Below are positions 23,001 through 35,500 of a DNA stretch of 64,000 nt, piece after piece (the stretch's first letter is position 1; each line of letters begins with the position of its first letter). Both the position numbers and the translations under genes were made by a program. Origin of the DNA: Anagrus nilaparvatae (lineage: Eukaryota; Arthropoda; Insecta; Hymenoptera; Mymaridae); assembly GCA_022575985.1 (NCBI GenBank), contig JAKSXM010000014.1:18724001-18788000 (forward strand), given 5' to 3'. The notes beneath the pieces were generated by a model. The model was not told where the DNA came from, searched no databases, and saw nothing but the letters and a program-made list of their open reading frames with translations.

Positions 23001-23265
23001 AGGCTAAATCTACATAAACGCAAAATCGAACATCGCAAGACGCAACGCAATGCGCAGATATCAAAAATCATGTTGTGAGCATTGCGATGCACATTTACGG
23101 CGTTTGTAGATACCGCAGAAAAATGAGCCGCAACCGTTAAACCTCTTTGCCGTAAACGCAGCCGTAGTTCAATGCGCAGCAACCGAAAATCGTGTTTTGC
23201 GCATTGCCTTGCGGCTGCGCATTTCATTGCGACCCCTTTTTACGGTGTTTGTAGGGTCAACCTAA
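23001..23265. mobile_element. related, more diverged GC-rich hairpin element
   Basis: Uses the same vocabulary as the neighbouring hairpin: AGGCTAAATCTACATAAACG at the left, GGTGTTTGTAGGGTCAACCT at the right, and CGCAACGCAATGCGCAG, GCGCATTGCCTTGCGGCTGC and GCATTGCGATGC inside. Internal mirror pairs suggest two merged or nested hairpins of one family. Confidence 0.5.
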
Positions 23266-25138
23266 TAAAATAAACCGCTAACATTATTTTCATTACGGCC
23301 TGGACGTTTTTATTTTTATAAATTAATTCTGATACTAACATAGCTTTTTTAAACCATGCAGTGCCGGATTTTCCATATTATGTAAAGTCAGCAGGCACGA
23401 CTGACAAGCTTCTCCGAAAAATTTTAAAAACATTGCCTAAGGGCTCACGAAACCTAAATAGTAAATCCAGCACGGAGATCAAATATTTACTACATTGAAT
23501 CCTTTTTATTACGAATAGTTTTTAATCATAAAATATTTGAAACTCCAAAAAATAGCCTTTTTGGCACTAAAATATTTTTAAAATAAAAAATTAATCCAGA
23601 CTACTTTATGCAATGTAACCCATTTATTAAATAAAAATTTGCACAAAAAAACTCTTGCTAATTTTTTTCCGCAAATTATAGAATTAATAATGAGTTACAA
23701 AATTAGTTAATTTTTTTTTAATAGAATAATTATTATTGGACTTTCATTGCAGATAAAAATGGAAAGAGATTTAGAGCTTGTTAGCTATGCTTTATCTACA
23801 TTTGGACAATATATAATTTTTTTCAAATTTGGCCTGGCAGTTATTTTAAAAAGTTTCTTGCATTGCCGATTATTTGATGAAGTTAGAGCTATTTGTCAAT
23901 AAAATAAGATTCCCGAAATTATAGCTCACTTAGAACTTCAAAATACTAACACCCAGCACATGAAAATGACATTGCTTATTACGAGATCTTATTTTCGTAT
24001 TAAATGATGCCTGATTTTACCCAGTAATCAAAAATCCAAGATAATTTTTAAAATAACTGTCAGGCTAATATATATATACTAATATATTTAAATTAAAATA
24101 ATTAACCCGAAGGACTTAAATCTGTATTATAAAATTAACAGTAAAGCTTACGTAACGCTTTTCCAATATAACAATACTTTCCCATAATTACATATTTAAT
24201 TAGGTTACATCAGAATTGTGCTTTATATGTTTAAAATCCGATATAAATTTAATTACAGGTACTTATAGAGATTAATATAGAGAGATGCACATTAAGGAAA
24301 ATTTTCGCTTTTTAATTATTTTTCAAATTTATACTAAAATTAAATACCCAGGTACAATTTTATTATTTTTTTTTTATACTAGTAACTTTTATTAGTAAAT
24401 GATAAAAATATTTTTTATCTGTATAATATAATATTTAATATTTTTATCCAATTTTATTTCACTCTTTCAATAAAATATAAATATACCATTTTTTTTTAGC
24501 TATATAATATTTGGAATTAACACTTATTAGAAGATTAAATTTTTTATTTTTTAGAATTTACTTATTTTTCAATAAATATTTTTTATACATTACATCACAA
24601 ATATATAGTTTTATAAAATATAAAAACTTTTTATCGAAAATTTACTCTCCATGTGCATTTTTATTTATTTTTTTTTTTATAAATCAGAAATCTCAAATTG
24701 CGTGATGAAATATTTATAAAAAAATTCATATTGAAATATAATCTACAAAAAAAAATATATTTGAAATTGATATATTATCTGAAGCTTTTTTTTAGTTTAT
24801 TATAAAGGTATATAAATCAAAATGAGTAATAAAAATTCATGGAAATTAAAACTTTTTTTTTTATGTATTTTAAAATAAATTAAAATACAAATATTTTATA
24901 TTTTAATTTATTTAATATTTGCATTACGTTATTTATTATCTGATTTATCGTTTTAATTATATTAATTTTTTAAATATTTTGTTAGAGTAATGTACTATAT
25001 AGAATTAATATATATATTTATTTAACATAGGCTTTTAGAAAATATTAGAAATTTTTATTATAAGTGCCTTTTATTAGGAAAAAAAGTGCATTTTGACGTT
25101 TTACTGTAATTAAATTTAATCACTTGGATATATGAGTA
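23266..25138. other. AT-rich intergenic DNA, no gene seen
   Basis: No supported frame. 24300-25080 is almost pure A/T. A short GC-richer patch at 23345-23475 has no element structure that I can define. Confidence 0.4.
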
Positions 25139-26400
25139 ATTCTTTGTGAAACTTTACTCAAGGAAAGGTTAACCTCATAGACCAGACGTGGAGCCCCATT
25201 TCGTAGACAAATTTTATCCTTAATCGGTCGATGGAATTTTCCAACGGTTGTTTATTTTTTTTGGGTCACTGAACGCGAATATGAAACATTTTTACCGAAA
25301 TTCGTGTTTTTTCATTCAAGTGCAAAAAACATACTTATTTCCTAGTTTAAAAATTGTATAACTTTTTAACTTAGAAAATAAGTATGTTTTTTGCGCTTAA
25401 TTAAAAAAGCGCGATTTTCGGTAAAAACCGGTATCATATTCGTGTTCAGCGAGCCAAAAAACAAGTAGCCAATAAAAATGTTAAAAAACCCGCAAAATAT
25501 ATCCTCCTAATTCCTGTTGCAGGCATCTGGACCATATTCGGTAAAAACCAATATCAGATTTGTGTTCAGCGACCCAACAAATATAAATACTCTTTTGGGA
25601 AATTCCACTAACCCATTAAGGATAAAAATTGTCTATACGAAATGGGGCTTATGATCTATCTGGAATTTAAAAAAAACAGATTTGACTGGGTTTAGTATGT
25701 AAAAATATGATAACGTACTACTTTTTAAGGTTTCTGATACAAAGGTTTTGAAGTGGAAGCTGTTTTTCGATTTTTTTAATATTTTCAAAATTCTGAGCCA
25801 ATTTTTTGACTTTACGCTCTAAATGTTGCTAAAAAAAAATTTTCCAGAATAGGGAGAATATATGTAAAATTCTCTGCCGACGACGAACATACCATAAGTT
25901 TGTCAAAATATCGATTAAAGCCAGAAAAGGGGAAAACTAAAACGAAATGCAGATTTCCCAAAAAGTGATTTTTTTTCTTCTAATTGGCTTTAAAATTTTT
26001 ATTTTCTCATTAACTTTTTGTTGGTAAACAGTTTTACGGGATTTTTCGCGTTTTAAACAAAACTTTCTATTTTCAGAATTATCTTATTACCAGATAAAAA
26101 TTCTGATTTGGTTTTCAGATTCCTCGGAAAATTTCGCTTGTTCTTGTCAGTTTTTCTCTCTCTCCGGCTTTTCTTGAAATTTTTCCAAAAACTGATGACA
26201 GAATTGATATCATTTTTCAGTACTATTTAAAGCGTAAAAAAACTAAAATCAAAAAGTTTTCAGATTTCGAAAATAGTTAAAAGCCAAAAACAGCTGCCTT
26301 TTCGAAATGTAAAATGTTAAAAAGTGGAAGGGTATCGAATCGGTTTTTTTTTAAATCCCAGACTTTCGCCTTTTTCTTAGTAAAGTTTCACTAAGAATTA
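25139..26400. mobile_element. ~1.26-kb inverted-repeat element with a second element inside
   Basis: TGTGAAACTTTACTCAAGGA near 25147 pairs with TTAGTAAAGTTTCACTAAGA near 26378. Inner pairs join AAGTGGAAGCTGTTTTTCG (25751) with AAAAACAGCTGCCTTTTCG (26287). The middle has no coding frame. An independent palindrome (25185-25655) sits close to the left end. Confidence 0.5.
25185..25655. mobile_element. ~470-bp foldback element of the 'gggtcgctgaa' family
   Basis: Ends AGCCCCATTTCGTAGACAAA and its inverse near 25637-25655. Inside is a second mirrored pair (AAAACATACTTATTTCCTAG / CTTAGAAAATAAGTATGTTT) and the family phrases GGGTCACTGAACGCGAATAT and GTGTTCAGCGACCCAAC. Confidence 0.6.
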
Positions 26401-29400
26401 TAATCATATATATAATTTAATTTTTTTATTTTTATTTTTATCACTTTTAAGAATAACAAAGAATAAATTGATTATTAATCTTTCTAATATATTTCTACTT
26501 GTTATTTTTAACACTGTATATTTCAGGATTTATTTTAAATTGCTACCTAACATGGTTCCAAAATCGACAAATTTTATTTTTAGATTATTTTTGTAAAACC
26601 TAGATTATTAATAGCTTAAGCATATTATGTATTTCAAAAAATATTTCATAAAAACCAAACTTTTCAAGCTATTGTTGAAAAGTTTACATATCAGCCCCTA
26701 ATAAATGTAAGGAAAAAATATTTTATGAGATAATCTCTAGAAATACAAAGTCATATTATTGAAAGACATGGCACCTAATCATGTTATTGCATACCAGCCT
26801 AAAATAACTCCTGTTTTTAATTTGACTGAGTAAAGAAAAAATGCCACTCTTTTCGTGTGCATGATAGTAGGGTTTTAGGGTGAACTGATTCAAATTTGAG
26901 TATGATCGGGTATATCCTAATAAAATTATGGCAAAATAACCAACATATTGCGAATTTCTCCATTTGCTTGAAAACAACCCCCTTGCTCATAGATGCATCT
27001 TAAATTTCTCCAGAGCTTATCAAAAAAGTGTAAAAGTTTTGAATTTACAGAGTATATAAAAAAATAAATTTTGGCGATTTTGAATCCATATATAAATTAA
27101 CAATTCTAAAATAACATATATATATATATAATTTTAAAATATCATAGAATCAAAGCTGGATTATACAATAATATTTATTATAAATAATTTTCATATCTTC
27201 TTAATTGACTTACTAGATAATTGATAATGTTATAATTTATTTGCACAACAATTTTTTTTTATATTTAAAAGCCTTGCATACTTTTTATTTATTATTTAAT
27301 TTTTTTTTTATATATAATTGTAGGTATTAAATTTAACAAATTTTTATATAAGTTTTCATATATATAAAAAACATTTTTCATATATTAAATGAGTAGGTGA
27401 CAAGCATATTATTTGATGGGGTAAAAAATTTTTTAATGACTTGAAATATTATAGGACTGATATATTTAAAAGGCTTTTTTTTTAACCAGCTTTGACCTTG
27501 CACATTCCGTAAATATTTACTATATATAATTGAATATAAATTATATCATATTTTTGGAATATATCAAATGGTTTTATTTTTTTTTTTAGAAATATGGTTA
27601 TAGGAAGAGTTCTATAAGTTTTTTTTTTTAACACGAATATATTTATATATATAATATATAATTATTATTTTAAAAATTATGGTGGATTAAAAAATTTAAT
27701 AATATATTTAGTTTTTTAGAAATTATATTTGGAGAAAATTTAATATTCATATCGTCAAAAAATTTTTAATATCAAAACTATTTATTTTAAAATTAGAATT
27801 AAGTTTAGTTAAAGACAAGGGATGAGTTAATTAGAAGGAGCTGTAATGATAGTAACTGTTCCTAAAAATGGAGTAATTTTTCTTAGGGAACATTTTGCTC
27901 GTTTTAAATAAATCAGCATGCAATAAAAAAATATTTGTTATTAATTATATAATCTGTTTTATCTCTAAAGATAGGAATTTAGATCACAAATTTTAAAATT
28001 AATAATTTTTATTTCTAACTTAGGAAAGTTGTATAGAACATGGAGTATGAATAAAGTTTTTTAATGAAAAAATGATCCTTTAACATCCTGATTGACTTTT
28101 AACTGTAATAATAAAATAATAAAAAATTGCAATTTTTCATAAAACTTTTTTGACACTCTGAAGGTGCTCATTGTTACAGCTCTATCTAAACCAACCTTTG
28201 TCTTAATAGGAAAATGAGAATAGAATCATTAAAAATATTTTTTTACTTAAATATATAATTAGTTAAAAATATTTAATATTTTTCATTTATATTTAAATCG
28301 ATGTAAAGACTAGAATTGATTGTTCTAAAAATAATTTAAGGGAAATAAATATATAATAATTCTGAATTTATTATTTAAGTACTAAAGCTCAATTACTTTA
28401 AAAATAATTTCAAAATATTTATCTGATTTGAAAATATAGTAATTTACACTTTTAAAAAATCAGATTTTAACAACAATATTGCTAGTTCCTACTAAAAATA
28501 TATTAGGTATTACATATAGGCACTTTATAGTTTTAAGTATTCGAATTAATTATTGCAACAAGTAGGTATATTATATAACGATTAACATTTATTATATATA
28601 ATAATTATTATATTGATTTTAAAAACAAGAAAACATATATAATAACAGACAACAATGTTTTCATTAAATATTTTTCTGTTTATGAAAATAATTTTAACAA
28701 TTCTAAAAAACATAAGAAATATTCTGACTATATAATTATTTATATTAATATTGACTAATTGGATCTTTTTATTTAAATAAATTTTTGCCTATTTATACCT
28801 AGATATACCTTTAAATAACAGATTTATTTAATTTTTTTCTGTAATCCACCATAATTTTTAAAATATTATTTTATTTAACTATTTATATAATATAATTATA
28901 TATTTTTTTATTGTAATAATACTGATATTTTTATTTAAATTATTAAAATTAATAAAATAAATTAATTATAATTAAAATTTGCATTATTTTTACTGCATTA
29001 TCATACTTTTTTTGCACCTTTAATTAACAGTCAATATTAAATGATGAATTTTATATGTTGACTAATTTTTTTTAATGGATTTTTTATTTTATTTTACAAG
29101 GCACCTATTAAGTCGATGTGAAATGCATAATGCTTTTTAACTAACTTAAAATATTTATAGTAAATTAAGTAATAATCATTTTTTTATATATAAAAATAGA
29201 AAAACAAAAATTAATTAAATATATGAGAGATATATATTTAATGGACCCTTTTAGTTTTATATGGAAACTTAATAAAAAATATATAATTCAGAGATTTTTT
29301 TTAACTAAATAAAAAAAATACATATTTTCATTCATATGATAAAAGTTGATAAATGTGTGGTGCTCGTTTTAGTGTAAAACATGTATGAATTTTTGACTAG

Positions 29401-29552
29401 CTATTAAATAACGATTGATTATGAAATTTTACAAACGGATTTTTTCATTAACAATTAATTTTTTTTTTTATCGTTCAAAAAGTTTTAAAAATTCTTGTAT
29501 TAGAACTAATAGGTTTGTATTACAAAAAAAACCTATTTTATTCTGAATAATT
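26401..29552. other. AT-rich intergenic DNA downstream of gamma-syntrophin
   Basis: About 3 kb of very AT-rich DNA. The 73-codon minus frame at 26756-26977 has normal composition but no recognisable motif and no splice partners I can identify. From about 29,300 the sequence is likely 3' UTR or downstream of the syntrophin stop codon at 29553. Confidence 0.4.
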
Positions 29553-32500
29553 TTATGGTGTTGAAGACCTTAAAAATGTTGGATCAACAGCAGCAACTCT
29601 AGCTGTAATGAACGCATAAATACAAAATAATAAATTTTGTAATTGCGAACATTCTAATTCCTGAAAATGATAAATAATCATATTTATTAGTTAAATTTTT
29701 TAAAGAAAAGAATTTTAAAAATATTTTCTTACTTTGGTTTCAATAGCAATTGTATCATGCTCTTGAAAATGAAGTTTTAATTTACTTTTGCCATCGTCAC
29801 TTGAACCCCTAAGTTGATGGAATTTGAATTTCCATTCGGGTTCATTTGATCCTTCAAATGTTAAAGAAAATCCTTGCGTCCAGTCTAAAACTAGACCTCC
29901 TGTCTTACCCTCAATTGTGACAGGGAATGTTTTACTCTAAAATATTAAAAATCAAATAATTAAAATTTGCTAAATTATAAAAAATATACTTGTATTGTCA
30001 GCAGCCAGAAAGTACATATTATCCAACTGCCTCGTGGCAGGCATGGCATGGCATGGTTTCTCGCCGCTGACGAAGAAAAATAGTTTATAACCCTTTATCA
30101 TAAATAAAGAATATCCCAAGAATACCATCCTCATTGGATGATAATTTACGTGCATTCAGTGCATTCTTTACTTTTCTGGTCATTCGCGATAAGTTTATTT
30201 AATCCACTCTTTTTTTTTAAGGATACTACCAGTGTTGAAAAAATTTTTTTTTTTGGAGTCAGCAAAAAGCAACAAATAAATTTGATTGTATTCTCTTCAG
30301 TAAGAAGTTAACGAGGTTGTAAAAAAAGGACAGATTTTTAGCATTTTTTCTATAATTCTTTCAATTTTTTAGCCCTGTAAAGGCTATCTCCGGATTAGAA
30401 TTATGATTTGGAACCCGAAACCAAACCTAAGCTAAATAGTAGCATCCAAAAAGTTATTAAAAAACTCACTGATTCCCGTTGGAACTAGATCTGTAGACTA
30501 CGACAGGCCCCCAAAACCTAAAAAAAACCGTTTTTGGGATTTTTTAAAGATTTTATTTAATTTCTACGACCCATAAACAGATAATATTAATAATACTCTA
30601 TCTACTCATAGGCTAAAAAACATTCATTTTTCAAAAAAAAAAAAATTTGGGAAAAAAAAAATCAAAAACGCCGTTTACCCGCGCTTTTAAACTGCTATAA
30701 AATTTTTACTTTTAACAGTGTAAAGGCATAGTTATTAAACTTATTTTTATCAATATCTGCCATTCTGCAGTCCCAAACGATAAAAAACAGTCGAATAACA
30801 ATACCTTTTCATTTTGGCGCATTAATAATTTGGTTAACAAACATTTTATGGCAGTATTAAAAGAGCGGGTAAACGGTGGTAGAAGATTTTGAATTTTCGG
30901 GTATTAGAAAGTTGTTTCTCTTACAGGAGATCTTCTAAAAAATTTTAAATTTTAGTTTTTCACCCCATCAGAACTATAATAAAAAATTTAACGATAGTAT
31001 ATTTTTTTTAAGTTCAAAAAACCTATTTTCGAAAAATTCAAAATTATATTTTGGGGTCTTAAGAGCCCCCAAAAAATATTGTCTTAAAAACTGGTGTAAT
31101 CTTAAGTTTACTAGTCTATGAATGGTAGCATATAGTTTGAGACAAAACAGTGTATAGATTGAGACAATTCGCGTGTTTAGTTTGAGACAATTCATGTGTA
31201 TAGTTTGAGATCATTTTTAATTTTGTGTTTATAGATGAAAAATAAAATAAATAAAGTATATTATAATTTACATTCACATTTATTTATCATGTATCGTTAC
31301 AGTAAATATTGATAATTTGAACACAATTTTTTTTTAATTATAAATATGCTCATAGTTCATTTATTTTTTTTGTCTTATTAAATTTAAAATAACTACCCAT
31401 TTTTTCGATATAATTGTCTATAGACATGTCACCACGGTCATAGCGCAACCATATTTCGTTGTAATATTCTAATTTTCGACCCGTTTCGCGTCTCACATAA
31501 TTATATGCTTATTTTTTTGAATTGCACGAAGCTTAGTGTCTGTTTCTATTTGCAAAGAAATTAATGTATCAATAACTTTGTATATGTTCGGATGTGGTGA
31601 AATAAAATTATCTTGGATATAATATCCGTTTTTCAGGACGTGAATGATATAGAGCTGTAAAAAGTACTTTGGAAATTATTTTTATTGGTAAATATAAATG
31701 TATGCCTTCCTCCTTCGTAACAAAACCTTTCTTTATCTTCTGTAACAATTGATTCTTTAACTTCTTTTAATTTGAATTGAGCTTCTTCATATGATTTTGG
31801 TACTTTTGGTACTATATTTTTATTTACAAATACTTGGAATACTTATCGATCTCAAACTATACATATTAAGTGATCTCAAAGTATACACTTTTTTTTTTAA
31901 TTTTGTCTCAAACTATACATCCATTATTAATTTTAAATCCGCGTAATTGTCTTAAGCTAACTGCTACGCAATGAGCAGCGTATTATCTGTTTATGGATCG
32001 TAGAAAATAAATAAAATCTTTAAAAAACCCCCAAAAGACGGGTTTTTTAGGTTTTCGGAAGCCTGTCATGACCTAGAGGTCTAACTCCAACAGGAATTAT
32101 TGAGTTTTTTGATAAGTTTTCGGATGTTACTACTTAGATTAGGCATGGTTTCAGTGGCCAAATCACTATACTTATCCGGAAATAGCCTTTATTTACAGAG
32201 TATTCCGAAATTCGGGCGCACGGGGCTGGGTGTTCCAAAAATCGTGCGCGCCGCGCTATTTACAAAACGTCATACGTAAGTAAAAATTTGATTTTTTCTG
32301 ATTTTAATACGTAATAACCTGAAATAAAGGTGAAAATTGTTATTGTTTGTTAGTAAAAAGTTAAAATTATAAAAACTTTTGTCTTATTTTCATTTATAAA
32401 TAACAAACAGTTACAAATAATTCTTTTTGATTCAGGTTAGTACGTACTAAAATCAAAGACGTAGTTAAAAACCACGTTAAAAACGGTACACCTTAGCGCC

Positions 32501-35500
32501 GTGCGCCTGCATTTCGGAATACTCTGTTAGTAAATTTATTTTTTTTTTATAAACTGATTCTAAGTTGCAGTAAGAGTAGTTCAAATTCAACTAGAAACGT
32601 TTAAAAATGCGTCAAATTTAATTCAAATGCGATAATCACTTTAAAACATCAAAACCTAGTCCCCTGTTTGTAATTTGATAAAGCCAAAACTTTATTAAGC
32701 TATTAAAAATTATGGAAATTATATTCCAAAAAGAATTAATTTTACATTCAAAAAAATATGTAAATCTGATAAATAGATTAAAAAATTACTTTTAAGTGAT
32801 ATATTGCTGAACAAACTGCTGTATGCCAAGCTGCCTCGATTCTTAAGAGTTCTTGCCTTGTTTCTACACTAAGATAACGTGGAGATTTACCAGGACTTTG
32901 GACCAAAAAACAATGTTGTCTTTCATCGACATTTTCCGATTCCCTCATAACCCGAAAGAGAGTTTGGTAGACTTTGAATGTCAAAGCACAACGTGACCAA
33001 TCTCCGATATTGCACTAAAAGCGTAATGTTAATTATAGAAAAGGTTAACAAATATGAATACGCTTACACCGGGCTCATTTGAGTTGAAATTAAGTTAAAA
33101 GTTGTGTAAAAATAGTCAAATATCTTAAGATCTCAAAGTTAACTACCTTTTAGAAATACGCAAAATTTTGGTAAAATTCAAATTCAACTGAAATTCAACT
33201 CAACCGAACTCGGTGTAAACATATCCAACGTTTAAAAAATTTTATCTTTAAATAAATTAATTAACTTACTGGAGGAGTTTCAAAAAGTAATAAATCTGGA
33301 CCCTTTAATGCTAAAAATCGTGGCCTATAACTTTGCCATAACTGGTTGCTGTTATTTACAGCTTCATTTATCCATCCCATATACTCAATTCGTTCACCAG
33401 CTCCAAAATTTCTATTATATAATTTCATCTGAAAAAGAGAATTAGCGTTATAAATTTTAAAATATTTTTGAAAAAAGCAATTATTTAATTAAAATAGTTT
33501 CCCGAACAAATTTTTTTTTTTTTTAGGTTGAATCGCATATTTTAAGTTTATTATTTTCACAAAACCTTCGAAGAATACCCGAATTTTCGTAACATAATAA
33601 ATTTAATTATAAACTTTGTAATTGCTAACATTCTAAAAATAAATTATTAATAATCATTCTATAACTGTATGAAATTTCCAGAAGTATCTGAAATCATATT
33701 TAACATAAAAACCATTTTTTTAAAATATAAGCTTATATCTTAGAAACTCTTTTTTTGTGTAAATATGGATTATATAAAAAGAAAAATTTAAGATCCATTT
33801 GCAAGTTCTCCTGCATATTTTGAGGTATTTAAGCTCAAATAAAAAATGTAAATGATGATTTCCTCGCAAATGCGAATTCAAAATTAAATTTACATAAGAA
33901 AATATACTTTCTTTACCGTAATAAATTAGTATATTACAATTTATAGCAAGAAAAATAAAGAATATCATTCGCCTAAGAAGGTAATTTACGTGCGCTTTAG
34001 GTAATTCTTTTTTTATGGCTAAGCATCGTATGATATTTTTCTTTGTCAGTGGCAATATTTTAGAAAATTTTTTATGAAAAATATTTTTCTCTATATAAAT
34101 AAGCGTTTAAAAGTAAAAATAAGCAAAAAAATGTTAAAAAAGAACGAAAACTTAAATAGATCTATAGAAAGCTAAAAATTGGCAGAAAGATTATTTCCAG
34201 TTGCAAAAAAAAATATTTTAGGTCTAAGTTTCTTGTGACCCTCCAGTCTAAACTAGCTCCAGCAGACGCGAAATCCCACGCGCAACAAACAACTTAATAA
34301 TTAAAAATTACATTTTTTTTTTACTAATGTTTACTTCCAAAATACTCAAATATTTATATTCAAGTCCAACTAAACTCACCAGGCCAACATTTTTTTTTTT
34401 ATTTTTTTTTTTTTTTGAATACTTCAGGTTTTGTTTAGCATTTTGAATTTTTCAAATTTACCGGAAATCAAGTTTGCCATTTGCTCAAATTTTCACATAA
34501 TGTTAGCCTGGCCTATGTATTACTTTGCCTCAAAAAAAATTTTTTGAGAATTAACATTCAAATGAGTGCCCACAACCATTATTTTAGTCTGTAAACCAGG
34601 GGATGATAAAATTTTTTTTATCCAAATTAACGTATAAATTAATTTTTGGTATTTTTTTGGCGGTTTTACAAAAAAAAAAAATAGCTTACCTGTAAGTACG
34701 TTAGACTGGTAATGTTGTCTGAAATGTATTTCAACCACTGACTAAGAATAGCTGTATCATCACAGTGTATTACTCCAGTACGTGCACCATTTAATCCTCT
34801 AACTTCAAAAGCATTTCGTCTTAATTTATCAGTTCCAAAAATGTATCTAGTTACGTAAGCCATCATTAATGGAACTACAAAATATAAAATGGTAAAATTT
34901 ATGTTAATTATTCAATAAATTAGTTATAATAAGTGGTAAAAATTTAAATAACCTGTTACTACATCGACCCATTTCATATTCAACGCCGGTGTTGAAGATG
35001 AATTAGAACTATTTCGACTATCATCTTTGCTTGGACTACTAGGCAGTTTGTCAGGTGACATCCAACCATCTTCGGTAGTTCCATTTGCAATATTATCTAA
35101 TTTTTCTTCTTTTTCTTTTTCTTTAATGAAAAAAAAATAATTATTTTACATTAAAATCTGTACGTATTGGTAAATTAAACTAAAATTTTTTAAAGTAATT
35201 ACTGTACCTCCTTTTTGTAAAAATGGTTTTGCTGCTCTATAATGCCTAACAGTTAAAACAACTAAGTCCCCTGCATTTCTAAGTATATTAACAGCATCGT
35301 CGTGATTACAAGCAGTTATGTATTCACCGTTAACTGAAAAAATATAATTATAATGTTATTTAAAAAATTTTTTTAATCAAATTAAATACTAATTGTTTTT
35401 TTTCTTAATAAAAAATTTACAAATTATTTGAATATTCTTTTCTTTTAACCGAGGGACTTATTACTATTAAAGAGTTAAATATTGCATTTATTGATTCTCT

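Noticed and set aside
22853..23227. 124-codon minus-strand open frame
   Set aside because: It lies wholly across GC-rich hairpin repeats; the Arg/Cys/Ala composition and mirrored plus-strand frame show it is a palindrome artefact.
33720..34055. 111-codon minus-strand open frame in syntrophin intron 6
   Set aside because: Composition is random and hydrophobic, it overlaps a diverged dispersed repeat and has no splice partners.
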